This document shows, one piece after another, positions 10,103-23,423 of a stretch of 58,130 nt of DNA. Source of the DNA: Bacillus sp. AFS029637 (GTDB taxonomy: Bacteria; Bacillota; Bacilli; Bacillales; Bacillaceae_G). The notes beneath the pieces are model-generated. The model saw only the letters and a program-made list of their open reading frames with translations, ran no database searches and had not been told where the DNA came from. The stretch lies in contig NZ_NUPZ01000030.1 in the NCBI RefSeq assembly GCF_002584985.1, forward strand, positions 1-58,130, given 5' to 3'. The translations under genes and the position numbers were made by a program. The first letter of the stretch is position 1, and each line of letters starts with the position of its first letter.

Positions 10103-11047
10103 TCAGTCGTCTTTACGTAAACCTAAACCTAATTCCTCAAGTTTATGTTTAACTTCTTCTAAGGATTTACGTCCTAAGTTACGAACTTTCATCATATCTT
10201 CTTCTGTTTTGTTCGCAAGCTCTTGTACAGTATTAATTCCTGCACGTTTTAGGCAATTATAAGAACGAACAGAAAGGTCTAGTTCTTCGATAGTCATCTC
10301 AAGAACTTTCTCTTTTTGATCTTCTTCCTTCTCGACCATAATCTCAGCATTTTGTGCTTCATCAGTTAAACCAACAAAGATATTTAAATGCTCAGTTAAG
10401 ATTTTGGCACCTAAAGAGATAGCTTCTTTTGGCCCGATGCTTCCATCCGTCCATACATCAAGCGTAAGCTTATCATAATTAGCCACTTGTCCGACACGTG
10501 TCTTTTCCACTTGGTAAGTCACACGTGATACTGGAGTATAAATAGAATCAATAGGAATTACTCCTATTGGTTGATCTTCGCTTTTATTTGCATCAGCTGG
10601 CGTATACCCACGGCCACGCTTTGCAGTTAAACGCACGCGGAAATGCGCATCTTTTGCTAACGTTGCAATGTGTAAATCTGGATTTAAGATTTCTACATCA
10701 CTATCGTGAGTAATATCAGCAGCTGTGACAATACCTTCGCCCTGCACATCAATTTCCAACGTCTTCTCTTCTTCAGAGTAGATTTTAAGAGCTAACTTTT
10801 TCAAGTTTAAGATGATCGTCGTAACGTCTTCTACTACGCCCTCAACTGTTGAAAATTCATGTAATACGCCATCGATTTGGATAGCAGTAACAGCGGCACC
10901 AGGGAGTGAGGATAAAAGAATACGACGTAAGGAGTTACCCAAAGTAGTACCATATCCACGCTCAAGCGGTTCAATTACGAATTTACCATATTTAGCATCT
11001 TCGTTAAGTTCAACCGTTTCGATTTTCGGCTTTTCGATTTCAATCAT
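10103..11047 (-). CDS. rpoA: RNA polymerase alpha subunit
   Basis: RpoA, 314 aa, dimerises to nucleate RNA polymerase assembly. The N-terminal domain (about 1-230) contains the [10 protein letters not shown] dimer and beta-contact region. A flexible acidic linker (about 233-246) leads to the C-terminal domain, where [13 protein letters not shown] and [13 protein letters not shown] form the DNA UP-element and activator surface. Unlike its neighbours it is preceded by a 181-base gap that holds a possible promoter and a strong RNA hairpin, so it may be adjusted separately from rpsK. Confidence 0.98.
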
Positions 11048-11079
11048 TAACTAAACCCTCCTTCAAAACGTCGAAACCC

Positions 11080-11113
11080 CGGTTAAACAAAGGTATACAC
11101 CCCTGTCTAACCG
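11080..11113 (-). promoter_or_regulatory. Strong RNA hairpin in the rpoA leader
   Basis: On the transcribed (minus) strand this 34-base segment folds into a near-complete stem of about 15 pairs with a GTAT loop. Three of the pairs are G-U (G at 11107, 11103 and 11102 with U partners). On the opposite strand these would be A-C mismatches, so the structure fits RNA from the coding direction only. No T run follows, so it is not a terminator. It ends about 20 bases before the rpoA ribosome site. Confidence 0.6.
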
Positions 11114-11193
11114 AAAGTCCCCCTTAGGCAGTTCCCGATTGTGCACAACAAGCGATGTTTCTGTACGAAATTTCTCGATAATGCATCATATCC

Positions 11194-11222
11194 ATTATAG
11201 ACAAAAGGGAAAATTCTATACA
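11194..11222 (-). promoter_or_regulatory. Putative internal promoter before rpoA
   Basis: A perfect TATAAT (11194-11199) lies 17 bases from a poor -35, TGTATA (11217-11222), just after the rpsK stop codon. A transcript would start near 11187 and carry the folded leader. Confidence 0.45.
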
Positions 11223-11228
11223 GAAAAA

Positions 11229-11639
<411 letters not shown>

Positions 11640-11642
11640 TTA

Positions 11643-12173
<531 letters not shown>

Positions 12174-12178
12174 CTATA

Positions 12179-12397
12179 TTATTTAAAACGGTACGTAATA
12201 CGACCACGATTTAAATCGTACGGAGATAATTCTACCGTAACTTTGTCTCCTGGTAAAATACGAATGAAGTTCATACGGATTTTACCAGAAACGTGAGCCA
12301 ATACGACATGCCCATTCTCTAATTCTACTTTGAACATAGCATTTGGCAACGTTTCAAGAACGGTACCTTCGACTTCAATTACATCATCTTTAGCCAT
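12179..12397 (-). CDS. infA: Translation initiation factor IF-1
   Basis: IF-1, 72 aa, is a single OB-fold (S1-like) protein that blocks the ribosomal A site during initiation. The typical [13 protein letters not shown] start, the [20 protein letters not shown] core and the C-terminal [11 protein letters not shown] are present at family length. In B. subtilis a small KOW-domain gene (ybzG) separates map and infA; here the 68-base gap between them holds no such gene. Confidence 0.97.
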   Translation of the reverse strand: MAKDDVIEVEGTVLETLPNAMFKVELENGHVVLAHVSGKIRMNFIRILPGDKVTVELSPYDLNRGRITYRFK

Positions 12398-12465
12398 TCA
12401 ATAGTTCTCCCTTCTTCAAATCAGTAACATTTTACACTGCTCTGAAATCCCGGAGAGCCAGCTAC

Positions 12466-13211
12466 TTATAAAGTGGTAAGGATTTCGTATCCTGCTTCTG
12501 TAAGAGCAATCGTGTGCTCAAAATGGGCACACCATTTACCATCTACCGTTACCACTGTCCAGTCATCAGATAGTGTTTTTACATATCGTCTTCCTTGATT
12601 CACCATCGGCTCAACACAGATGACCATTCCCGGCTTTAATCTAGGGCCTCTATTTGGTGGACCATAGTGCGGGATTTGAGGGTCCTCATGTAAGTCTTGC
12701 CCGATTCCGTGACCAACATACTCCCTAACGATCGAGAATCCATTCTCTTCAGCATGGGTTTGAACCGCATGTGAGATATTTGATAATCTTTCGCCTGGTT
12801 TTACTTGTTCTAGACCAAGATACAACGATTTTTCTGTGACATCAAGTAGCTTTTGAACAGATTCAGAAATGTTTCCAACTGGATACGTCCATGCAGAATC
12901 TCCATGGTACCCATTGTATTTCGCACCAATATCGATACTGATGATATCGCCCTCTTTGAGCTTGCGCTTCCCTGGAATTCCGTGTACAAGCTCTTCATTT
13001 ACAGAAGCACATATGCTCCCCGGAAATCCGTTATATCCTTTAAAAGATGGCGTAGCACCATATTTTCGAATCGTCTTTTCCGCTATTTGATCGAGCTCTT
13101 TCGTTGTAATTCCTGGAGTAATGTGCTGTTTCAACTCTTGATGAGTTAAAGCAACGATTCTGCCCGCTTCTCGCATGATTTCTATCTCGCGAGGAGTTTT
13201 GCAGATGATCA

Positions 13212-13212
<1 letters not shown>
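12466..13212 (-). CDS. map: Type I methionine aminopeptidase
   Basis: MAP, 248 aa, removes the initiator Met from nascent proteins. All metal ligands of the pita-bread fold are visible: Asp in [11 protein letters not shown], Asp in HGDSAWTY, His in YVGHGIGQ, Glu in CVEPMVNQG and Glu in FEHTIALTE. Translation starts at GTG and overlaps the adk stop by one base (TAGTG), a sign of coupled translation. The adk-map-infA order links nucleotide supply and protein maturation to ribosome synthesis. Confidence 0.97.
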
Positions 13213-13874
<662 letters not shown>

Positions 13875-13918
13875 TCAGAGTACATGAGCATGTAGGGAAG
13901 ACAATTCTTCCCACCTAC

Positions 13919-15220
13919 TCACTGCTTGATAAACCCTTTGTAATGGCGTTTTACCAGTTGGCTTTCTAGCTGCTTCATTGTTTCTAAAGCAACGCCGACA
14001 ACGATTAACATACTCGTTCCACCAATCTGTGCAGATGGAGGAAGATTTCCCAGTTTCGTAAAGATAACTGGTAAGATTGCAATCGCTGCTAGGAAAATTG
14101 ATCCTACAAAGGTCAAACGATACAAGATTTTTGTTAGATATTGTTCTGTATTCTTACCCGGACGAATACCAGGAACATATCCACCTTGCTTGTTTAGATT
14201 CTCTGACATTTGCTCTGGATTAACCTGAACAAACGCATAGAAATATGTGAAGGCTACAATGAGCGCAACATATATGATCATTCCCACTGGATGAGAATAG
14301 TTAAAGTTTGCAATAATCCACTGCGATACATCATGATCCGGGAAGAACTGTGCAATAGTCGGAGGCGTAATTAAGAATGAAACAGCAAAAATTACTGGAA
14401 TAACACCAGCACTATTTACCTTAAGCGGTAAATGTGTGTTTTGTGCTCCAGCATAACCACCATTTCCTCCTGTTACACGCTTCGCATATTGAATTGGGAT
14501 CTTTCTAACAGCCTGTTGAATGAAAATAACACCTACAATAACTGCTAGCACAGCTAGTAAAATCAATGCAACTTTAACGATACTCATGAACAATTGATCT
14601 CCGATATTTTGAAACTGTTGCTGATACACTTGAGATATAACACTTGGGATCGCTGCGGCAATACCACCAAAGATAAGGATGGAAATACCATTACCTACAC
14701 CTTTAGCTGTAATCTGTTCACCTAACCACATTAAAAATGCAGTACCAGCAGTCAGTACCGTAGCAATGTATAAATAAGTGCTCCAACCAGGATTCAAAAT
14801 TAATTGCCCACCTACCATACCGTTAAAACCGATTGACATACCAAACCCCTGAATAAACGCAAGAACAATTGTAAAGTAACGCGTGAATTGCGTTAATTTA
14901 CGACGGCCCATTTCACCTTGCTTCGACCATTCCGAAAATTTAGGAACAACATCCATCTGCAATAATTGCACGATGATGGATGCTGTAATATACGGCATGA
15001 TTCCCATCGCAAAGATGGAGAAGTTTTTCAAGGCTCCACCGCCAAATGTATTTAGAATACCTAAAGCATTTAATTGATCTTGTGCCTTCAGTACGTCTCC
15101 ATTTGTAAATGGCACGGGGATAAACGTGCCAATCCTGAATACGATTAACATCGCTAAAGTGAATAATATTTTACGTCTTATCTCAGCAACGCGCATAAAG
15201 TTGGAGATTGTACGAAACAT
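13919..15220 (-). CDS. secY: SecY, protein translocase channel subunit
   Basis: SecY, 433 aa, has ten hydrophobic transmembrane segments and forms the Sec channel with SecE (encoded near 41.3 kb) and SecG. The N-terminal amphipathic [18 protein letters not shown], the plug-region segment FNGGALKNFSIFAMGIMPYITA-like (GGGALKNFS here) and the cytoplasmic loop PIQYAKRVTGGNGGYAG are recognisable. The start overlaps the rplO stop (TAATG), indicating translational coupling to the ribosomal proteins. Confidence 0.97.
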   Translation of the reverse strand: MFRTISNFMRVAEIRRKILFTLAMLIVFRIGTFIPVPFTNGDVLKAQDQLNALGILNTFGGGALKNFSIFAMGIMPYITASIIVQLLQMDVVPKFSEWSKQGEMGRRKLTQFTRYFTIVLAFIQGFGMSIGFNGMVGGQLILNPGWSTYLYIATVLTAGTAFLMWLGEQITAKGVGNGISILIFGGIAAAIPSVISQVYQQQFQNIGDQLFMSIVKVALILLAVLAVIVGVIFIQQAVRKIPIQYAKRVTGGNGGYAGAQNTHLPLKVNSAGVIPVIFAVSFLITPPTIAQFFPDHDVSQWIIANFNYSHPVGMIIYVALIVAFTYFYAFVQVNPEQMSENLNKQGGYVPGIRPGKNTEQYLTKILYRLTFVGSIFLAAIAILPVIFTKLGNLPPSAQIGGTSMLIVVGVALETMKQLESQLVKRHYKGFIKQ

Positions 15221-15660
15221 TAGATCACCTCAACTGATCCGCCAGCTGCTTCAATTGCTTCTTTAGCACTTGAAGAGAACTTGTGCGCTTTAACAGTTAG
15301 TTTTTTCTCTACTGCTCCGCTTGCAAGAATTTTAACACCGTCGTTTAACTTGCTGATAACGCCAGTTTCCAGCAATAATTCAGGTGTTACTTCTGTACCA
15401 TCTTCAAAACGATTTAACGTTGATAAGTTTACAATAGCAAACTCTTTACGGTTAATGTTTGTGAAGCCGCGTTTTGGTAAACGACGGAATAATGGAGTTT
15501 GACCACCTTCGAAGCCAAGACGAACACCGCCGCCAGAACGTGCGTTTTGTCCTTTATGACCTTTACCAGCAGTTTTACCGTTACCAGAACCGATACCACG
15601 ACCGACACGGTTACGTACTTTACGAGAACCTTCTGCAGGTTTTAATTCATGAAGTTTCAT
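15220..15660 (-). CDS. rplO: 50S ribosomal protein L15
   Basis: L15, 146 aa, is a 23S rRNA-binding assembly protein. The long unfolded Gly/Arg-rich N-terminal extension with [17 protein letters not shown] and [18 protein letters not shown] is typical, followed by a compact C-terminal domain. Its stop codon overlaps the secY start. It lies 33 bases after rpmD. Confidence 0.97.
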
Positions 15661-15693
15661 TCCCAGGCACCTCCTTATATTAATGAGTTATCC

Positions 15694-15876
15694 TTAAGCT
15701 TCTTTTACAGTTATAAGGTGAGAAACTTTGTTGATCATACCAAGAATAGCAGGAGTTTCTTCCTTAACTACAGTTGAATTCAACTTTTTAAGACCTAAAG
15801 CTTCTACCGTCGCACGTTGATCTTGTGGACGACCAATTACACTACGAGTGAGGGTAATTTCTAACTTTTTCGCCAT
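15694..15876 (-). CDS. rpmD: 50S ribosomal protein L30
   Basis: L30, 60 aa, is the short bacterial form, beginning [17 protein letters not shown]. The family motif with GLKKLNSTV follows. GGAGGG precedes the ATG. It is 13 bases after rpsE in the spc part of the cluster. Confidence 0.96.
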   Translation of the reverse strand: MAKKLEITLTRSVIGRPQDQRATVEALGLKKLNSTVVKEETPAILGMINKVSHLITVKEA

Positions 15877-15889
15877 TTGTTTTCCCTCC

Positions 15890-16390
15890 TTAACCTAGTA
15901 GCTCTTCTACAGATTTACCGCGTAATTTTGCAACATCTTCAGCGCGCTTAAGTTCGCTTAATCCGTTCACAGTAGCGCGAATCATGTTGATTGGTGTGTT
16001 AGAACCAAGAGATTTCGAAAGAATATCTTGTACACCAGCTAATTCAAGGACCGCACGAACAGGTCCACCAGCAATAACACCAGTACCTTCAGCAGCAGGT
16101 TTTAAGAATACTTCACCAGCTCCAAAGTGACCGTTGATTGTGTGTGGAATTGTTGTACCAACTAATGGTACAGCGATTAAGTTTTTCTTAGCGTCTTCGA
16201 TAGCTTTGCGGATTGCGTCTGGTACCTCTTGTGCTTTACCAGTACCGAATCCAACATGACCGTTTTTATCGCCAACTACAACTAGTGCAGCAAAGCGGAA
16301 ACGACGACCACCCTTAACAACTTTCGCGACACGATTTATCGTAACTACACGTTCTTCAAGTTCTAATTTACTTGGGTCAATGCGATGCAT
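15890..16390 (-). CDS. rpsE: 30S ribosomal protein S5
   Basis: S5, 166 aa, contains the double-stranded RNA-binding fold (about 10-75) and the S5 C-terminal domain; it supports decoding accuracy and mRNA helicase activity at the entry channel. Residues around [18 protein letters not shown], the spectinomycin-linked loop, look wild type. I choose the ATG at 16390, not the upstream TTG at 16393, because AAAGGAGGG is seven bases from the ATG and the length then equals B. subtilis S5. Confidence 0.97.
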
Positions 16391-16411
16391 CAATTTTCCC
16401 TCCTTTGACCA

Positions 16412-16774
16412 TTAAAATTGTAATCCAGCCTCACGAGCAGCTTCAGCTAGAGCTTTAACACGGCCATGGTATAAGTAACCACCGCGATCAAATACTACTT
16501 CTTTAACGCCTTTCTCTACAGCACGCTTAGCAACTGATTCTCCAACTTTCGTAGCAGCTTCAATATTGCTAGTACCGTTAAGAGCAAGGTCTTTATCAAG
16601 AGTAGATGCACTTACTAACGTTACACCATTCACATCATCAATAACTTGAGCGTAAATATGTTGGTTAGAACGGAACACGTTTAAACGTGGACGCTCTGCA
16701 GTACCAGTAAGTTTAGCACGTACACGTGCATGTCTTTTCTTACGAGTCGCATTTTTATCAGCTTTAGTGATCAT
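16412..16774 (-). CDS. rplR: 50S ribosomal protein L18
   Basis: L18, 120 aa, binds 5S rRNA together with L5 and helps dock it in the central protuberance. The basic N-terminus ([16 protein letters not shown]) and VSASTLDK and [21 protein letters not shown] segments are conserved. The ATG at 16774 has AAAGGAG upstream; the upstream in-frame codons encode only an unconserved extension. Confidence 0.97.
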
Positions 16775-16807
16775 TTTCTTGTCACTCCTTTCTCTCACCT
16801 AACGGGT

Positions 16808-17347
16808 TTACTTAGCAGTTTTACCTTCTTTACGACGAACAACTTCGCCTTCGTAACGAATACCTTTACCTTTGTAAGGCTCAGGAGCACGTACAGCGCG
16901 GATGTTAGCAGCGAATTCGCCAACACGTTGCTTGTCGATACCTTTAATTACGATCTTAGTTGGTGCAGGTACTTCAACTTCAAGACCTGCTTCCGGAGTC
17001 ATTTCTACTGGATGAGAATAACCTACGCTTAATACAAGTTTATCACCTTGTTTTTGAGCACGGTAACCAACACCGACTAATTCAAGTCCGCGTGCGAAAC
17101 CTGCAGTTACACCTTCAACCATGTTTCCGATTAAAGCACGAGTTGTACCGTGTAATGCACGGTGTTCCTTCTGTTCAGATGGACGCTCAACTGTTAATGT
17201 ATTCTCTTCAATTTTGATAAGCATATCAGCATTGAAAGTACGAGTTAATTCACCTTTAGGGCCTTTTACTGTTACAGTATTGTCTTCTGCAACTGTAATA
17301 GTAACACCTGCAGGGATTTCAAGAATCTTTTTACCAATACGAGACAT
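16808..17347 (-). CDS. rplF: 50S ribosomal protein L6
   Basis: L6, 179 aa, has two repeated alpha/beta domains and binds near the sarcin-ricin loop, close to the factor-binding site. The start [15 protein letters not shown] and the C-terminal [24 protein letters not shown] are typical. A GGAGGTG site precedes the ATG. It follows rpsH by 32 bases. Confidence 0.97.
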   Translation of the reverse strand: MSRIGKKILEIPAGVTITVAEDNTVTVKGPKGELTRTFNADMLIKIEENTLTVERPSEQKEHRALHGTTRALIGNMVEGVTAGFARGLELVGVGYRAQKQGDKLVLSVGYSHPVEMTPEAGLEVEVPAPTKIVIKGIDKQRVGEFAANIRAVRAPEPYKGKGIRYEGEVVRRKEGKTAK

Positions 17348-17379
17348 GTGGTCACACCTCCGTTCGTTTTAAATATATA

Positions 17380-17778
17380 TTACCAAACGTATGCTACTAC
17401 TTCTCCACCAGTTTGTAATTGACGAGCGTCTTTGTCCGTCATTACTCCCTTAGATGTAGAAACAAGAGCGATACCTAATCCGTTAAGTACACGTGGTACT
17501 TCGTCAGCTTTAGCGTAAACGCGTAAGCCAGGTTTACTGATACGTTTTAATCCAGTGATTACACGTTCATTGTTTGCACCATATTTCAGGAAAATACGAA
17601 GGATACCTTGTTTGTTATCCTCGATGTATTCTACATCACGAATGAAACCTTCACGTTTTAAAAGTTCAGCGATCTCTTTTTTGATTTTAGAAGCAGGAAC
17701 CTCTAATTTCTCATGACGTACCATGTTCGCATTACGGATGCGAGTAAGCATGTCTGCAATTGGATCTGTCATCACCAT
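17380..17778 (-). CDS. rpsH: 30S ribosomal protein S8
   Basis: S8, 132 aa, binds helix 21 of 16S rRNA and is central to platform assembly. The [18 protein letters not shown] start is conserved. The ATG at 17778 follows GAAGGAGG; a frame extending to 17814 would overlap rpsN and lacks homology. The C-terminal domain with ISTS-like [11 protein letters not shown] and VVAYVW is complete. Confidence 0.97.
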
Positions 17779-17807
17779 GTGTTTTACCTCCTTCCCATTT
17801 GTGGGTT

Positions 17808-18026
<219 letters not shown>

Positions 18027-18566
18027 TTATTTTTGGAATGGCATACCGAATTGTGTTAAAAGTTCACGAGCTTCTTCATCAGTTTTCGCTGTAGTAACGA
18101 TTACGATGTCCATACCGCGGACTTTGCTTACTTTATCATAGTCGATCTCAGGGAAAATAAGTTGCTCTTTAACACCTAATGTGTAGTTTCCACGACCATC
18201 GAATGATTTCTTAGAAACACCACGGAAATCACGTACACGTGGTAAAGAAACTGATACTAATTTGTCGAAGAACTCATACATTTGCTCGCCGCGTAAAGTT
18301 ACTTTCGCACCGATTGGCATACCTTCACGAAGACGGAAACCAGCGATTGATTTTTTAGCACGAGTTACAACAGGTTTTTGACCTGCGATTTGTGTTAATT
18401 CTTCTACTGCATTGTCTAAAGCTTTTGAGTTAGATACCGCGTCACCAACACCAGTGTTGATTACGATCTTTTCGATTTTCGGTACTTCCATCACAGATTT
18501 ATAGTTAAACTTGCTCACTAGAGCAGGAGTAATTTCCTTTTGGAACTTCTCTTTAAGGCGATTCAA
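18027..18566 (-). CDS. rplE: 50S ribosomal protein L5
   Basis: L5, 179 aa, binds 5S rRNA and forms bridge B1b in the central protuberance. [14 protein letters not shown], the [16 protein letters not shown] motif and [11 protein letters not shown] are conserved. Translation begins at TTG (18564-18566), eight bases after GGAGG. It follows rplX by 26 bases. Confidence 0.97.
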   Translation of the reverse strand: MNRLKEKFQKEITPALVSKFNYKSVMEVPKIEKIVINTGVGDAVSNSKALDNAVEELTQIAGQKPVVTRAKKSIAGFRLREGMPIGAKVTLRGEQMYEFFDKLVSVSLPRVRDFRGVSKKSFDGRGNYTLGVKEQLIFPEIDYDKVSKVRGMDIVIVTTAKTDEEARELLTQFGMPFQK

Positions 18567-18592
18567 TGAAGTGACCTCCTTTCTTAAGAAAA

Positions 18593-18904
18593 TTATTTAT
18601 CTAATAATTCACCAGATTTTTTTGCAATACGAACTTTTTTACCATCTTCTACTTTGAAGCCTACACGAGTAGGTTCACCTGTTTTCGGATCTAAAATCAT
18701 AACGTTAGAAACGTGAATAGGTGCTTCTTTAGTAATAATTCCACCTTGTGGATTTAATTGAGATGGCTTAGAGTGCTTCTTAACGATGTTGACACCCTCA
18801 ACGATAACACGGTTTTGCTTTGGGAAAGCCACAAGGATAACGCCTTGTTTTCCTTTGTCTTTACCAGTGATTACCTGTACTTTATCACCTTTTTTTACAT
18901 GCAT
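18593..18904 (-). CDS. rplX: 50S ribosomal protein L24
   Basis: L24, 103 aa, is a KOW-domain protein that starts 50S assembly and later lies at the tunnel exit. The KOW stretch [18 protein letters not shown] occupies residues about 4-21. The ATG at 18904 follows AAGGAGGTG by ten bases; the eight upstream in-frame residues are not conserved. Confidence 0.97.
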   Translation of the reverse strand: MHVKKGDKVQVITGKDKGKQGVILVAFPKQNRVIVEGVNIVKKHSKPSQLNPQGGIITKEAPIHVSNVMILDPKTGEPTRVGFKVEDGKKVRIAKKSGELLDK

Positions 18905-18942
18905 CTTAATTCTGCACCTCCTTAGCAAGGCAATACCTTAAA

Positions 18943-19311
18943 TTATAGAACTTCTGGAGCTAAAGAAACGATCTTCATGAAGTTGCTATCACGTAATTCA
19001 CGAGCTACTGGTCCGAAGATACGAGTACCACGTGGGCTCTTATCGTCTTTAATGATAACCGCTGCGTTTTCATCAAATTTGATATAAGAACCGTCCGGAC
19101 GACGAGCTCCGCTCTTCGTACGTACTACTACTGCTTTAACAACGTCACCTTTTTTAACAACGCCACCTGGTGTTGCTTGTTTTACCGTAGCAACGATAAT
19201 ATCACCAATGTTAGCATATTTACGACCAGAGCCGCCTAATACTTTAATTGTTAAAAGTTCACGTGCACCAGAGTTGTCAGCAACTTTCAAACGAGATTCT
19301 TGTTGGATCAT
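18943..19311 (-). CDS. rplN: 50S ribosomal protein L14
   Basis: L14, 122 aa, lies at the subunit interface (bridges B5 and B8) next to L19. The [19 protein letters not shown] start and the [20 protein letters not shown] end are highly conserved. GGGAGG precedes the ATG. It is followed 38 bases later by rplX. Confidence 0.98.
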
Positions 19312-19354
19312 GTTATGAAACCTCCCTTCGGACTAAAAATTCCGATTCGTCTAT

Positions 19355-19618
19355 TTAGATAATAACCGCTTCTTCAACGATTTCAACTAAACGGAAACGC
19401 TTAGTAGCAGAAAGCGGGCGAGTTTCCATGATTTTAACGATATCGCCAAGTTTCGCTTGGTTTTGCTCATCATGGGCTTTGTACTTCTTAGAATACTTAA
19501 CACGTTTTCCGTACAAGGAATGAGTTTTGTAAGTTTCAACTAAAACTGTAATCGTTTTGTCCATTTTGTCAGACACTACACGACCAGTATAAACTTTGCG
19601 TTGGTTACGTTCGCTCAC
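19355..19618 (-). CDS. rpsQ: 30S ribosomal protein S17
   Basis: S17, 87 aa, is an OB-fold protein binding the 5' domain of 16S rRNA as a primary assembly protein. [19 protein letters not shown] and [18 protein letters not shown] are recognisable. Translation starts with GTG at 19618 behind GAGGGG. It lies 20 bases after rpmC. Confidence 0.97.
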
Positions 19619-19638
19619 TATGCAAACCTCCCCTCAAT

Positions 19639-20924
<1,286 letters not shown>

Positions 20925-20927
20925 CGA

Positions 20928-21269
20928 TTATCCCTCCTTCTTTTCTGATACCACAACTGTGATGTGGCTTGTGCGTTTGTTAATTTGGCTTGCACGACCC
21001 ATTGCACGTGGACGGAAACGTTTTAACGTTGGACCTTCGTCAACGAAAACTTTTTCAACAACTAAGTTGTTAATATCCATCTCATAATTGTGCTCTGCAT
21101 TTGCGATTGCAGATTTTAAAACTTTTTCTACAACTGGAGAAGCAGTTTTCGGTGTGTGGTTAAGGATAGCAATCGCTTCACCCACTTGCTTACCTCGGAT
21201 TAAGTCTACTACTAAACGAACTTTACGAGGAGCAATACGAACTGTTCTCGCTACTGCTTTAGCTTGCAT
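20928..21269 (-). CDS. rplV: 50S ribosomal protein L22
   Basis: L22, 113 aa, sends a beta-hairpin into the exit tunnel, where changes give macrolide resistance. The hairpin region [19 protein letters not shown] shows no obvious deletion or insertion. The ATG at 21269 is preceded by GAGGAGG; residues upstream of it are unconserved. Confidence 0.97.
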
Positions 21270-21286
21270 TGAAGTGCCTCCTCTCA

Positions 21287-21565
21287 TTATCTTCTAGTTT
21301 TCTTATCGTCAGCAAGGTGACCTTTATACGTACGAGTTGGTGCGAATTCACCTAACTTATGGCCAACCATATCCTCAGTGATGTACACAGGTACGTGTTT
21401 ACGACCATCATATACAGCGATTGTGTGTCCGATGAACTGAGGGAAGATTGTTGAACGGCGAGACCAAGTTTTAACAACTTGTTTTTGCTCAGATGCAACT
21501 AATTTTTCCATTTTGCTCATTAAGTGATCATCGACAAATGGTCCTTTTTTTAAGCTACGAGCCAT
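21287..21565 (-). CDS. rpsS: 30S ribosomal protein S19
   Basis: S19, 92 aa, lies in the 30S head with S13 and contacts the A-site tRNA side. It begins [16 protein letters not shown] and keeps [29 protein letters not shown] 60-base gap separates it from rplB. Confidence 0.97.
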
Positions 21566-21625
21566 TTTGGTGCCTCCCTTCGTGATTGGCGTACGGTTCT
21601 AGAAATGAACCGTACTACAATCCCA

Positions 21626-22456
21626 TTATTTTTTACGACGACGAACGATAAATTTGTCAGACGCTTTGTTTTTCTTACGAGTCTTGAATCCAAGAGTTGG
21701 TTTACCCCATGGAGACATTGGAGACTTACGTCCGATTGGAGAACGTCCTTCACCACCACCGTGTGGGTGATCAACCGGGTTCATTACAGAACCACGAACT
21801 GTTGGGCGTTTACCTAACCAGCGAGAGCGACCTGCTTTACCGATTTTGATAAGTTCGTGTTGTTCGTTACCTACTTGACCGATTGAAGCGCGACAAGCAG
21901 ATAATACAAGACGTACTTCACCAGAAGTTAAACGTACAAGTACGTATTTACCTTCTTTACCAAGTACTTGAGCAGATGTACCAGCAGAACGAACTAATTG
22001 TCCGCCACGACCAGGCTTAAGCTCGATGTTATGAACAACAGTACCTACTGGAATGTTGATTAATGGTAATGCGTTACCGACTTTGATGTCAGCCTCTGGG
22101 CCAGACATAACTTCCATACCTACTTCTAAAGTTTTAGGAGCAAGAATGTAACGTTTTTCACCGTCAACGTAGTTAATTAATGCGATATTCGCAGAGCGGT
22201 TTGGATCGTATTCGATCGTAGCAACGCGTCCTGGAATTCCATCTTTGTTACGCTTAAAGTCGATGATACGGTATTGACGCTTATGTCCGCCACCTTGATG
22301 ACGTACAGTAATTTTACCTTGGTTATTACGACCAGCCTTCTTGCTTAAAGGAGCAAGTAATGACTTTTCGGGTCTGTCAGTCGTGATTTCAGCGAAATCA
22401 TTCGTAGTCATGTTACGACGACCGTTAGTAGTTGGATTATACTTTTTAATTCCCAT
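21626..22456 (-). CDS. rplB: 50S ribosomal protein L2
   Basis: L2, 276 aa, is one of the most conserved ribosomal proteins and is needed for subunit association and peptidyl transfer. The C-terminal [19 protein letters not shown] motif with its functional histidine is intact. OB-fold and SH3-like domains occupy about 60-200. GGAGGG precedes the ATG. Confidence 0.98.
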   Translation of the reverse strand: MGIKKYNPTTNGRRNMTTNDFAEITTDRPEKSLLAPLSKKAGRNNQGKITVRHQGGGHKRQYRIIDFKRNKDGIPGRVATIEYDPNRSANIALINYVDGEKRYILAPKTLEVGMEVMSGPEADIKVGNALPLINIPVGTVVHNIELKPGRGGQLVRSAGTSAQVLGKEGKYVLVRLTSGEVRLVLSACRASIGQVGNEQHELIKIGKAGRSRWLGKRPTVRGSVMNPVDHPHGGGEGRSPIGRKSPMSPWGKPTLGFKTRKKNKASDKFIVRRRKK

Positions 22457-22484
22457 CTCAATTTCCCTCCTTCTTTAGTAAGAA

Positions 22485-22775
22485 TTAAACGCCTTGGAAG
22501 ATTTCGATTTCTTTGCTGTCAGCAGTTAGCTTAACGATTGCTTTACGACGACGGCTAGTAAAACCAGCGTGACGACCAACGCGTTTTGCTTTCGGCTTGT
22601 AGTTCATGATGTTCACTTTTTCTACTTTAACACCAAAGATCGCTTCAAGAGCATCTTTAACTTCTGTTTTATTAGATTTAACGTCCACATCGAACGTGTA
22701 TTTTTTTTCAGCCATCATTTCCATAGAACGTTCAGTGATAACTGGGCGCTTAATGATATCACGAGGATCTCTCAT
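22485..22775 (-). CDS. rplW: 50S ribosomal protein L23
   Basis: L23, 96 aa, is the tunnel-exit docking site for trigger factor, SRP and the Sec translocon. It begins [18 protein letters not shown]. The ATG overlaps the rplD stop codon (TAATG). Confidence 0.97.
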
Positions 22776-23398
22776 TATGCAAGCACCTCCTCTACTTTTT
22801 CCACTGCCGCTTTTGTCATGATTAGCTTATCATGATGAAGCACGTCTAAAACGTTTACGCCATCAGCAGTGATTACTGTTACTCCAGGGATATTGCGAGC
22901 AGATAACTCTACAGATTCGTTTGCATCAGCAGTTACGATAAGAGCTTTCTTCTCAACAGTTAATCCTTTAAGTACTGCTAGCATATCTTTTGTTTTTGGT
23001 GCATTTAACACTAGGTCTTCAAGAACTACAATGTTGTTCTCAACTACTTTAGTAGCTAATGCAGATTTGATTGCTAAACGACGAACTTTCTTAGGAAGTT
23101 TGTACGCATAGCTTCTTGGTGTAGGTCCGAATACCGTACCACCACCACGCCATTGAGGAGAGCGGATAGACCCTTGACGAGCACGTCCAGTTCCTTTTTG
23201 ACGCCATGGTTTACGACCACCACCGCGAACTTCAGAGCGAGTTTTTACTTTGTGTGTACCTTGACGTAAAGATGCACGTTGCATCATTACAGCTTCGAAA
23301 AGTACAGCTTCATTTGGTTCGATACCGAAAATAGCTTCAGCTAATTCGATTTCACCAACCTGTGAACCAGTTTGGTTATATACAGTAACTTTTGGCAT
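22775..23398 (-). CDS. rplD: 50S ribosomal protein L4
   Basis: L4, 207 aa, binds 23S rRNA domain I and extends a loop into the exit tunnel. The loop segment [29 protein letters not shown]-like region (split here as [17 protein letters not shown]) is present and looks wild type for macrolide sensitivity. In E. coli L4 represses the S10 operon; whether it does so in Bacillus is not shown by this sequence. Confidence 0.97.
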
Positions 23399-23423
23399 TG
23401 GAATTCCTCCTTCCTATTGTGAA

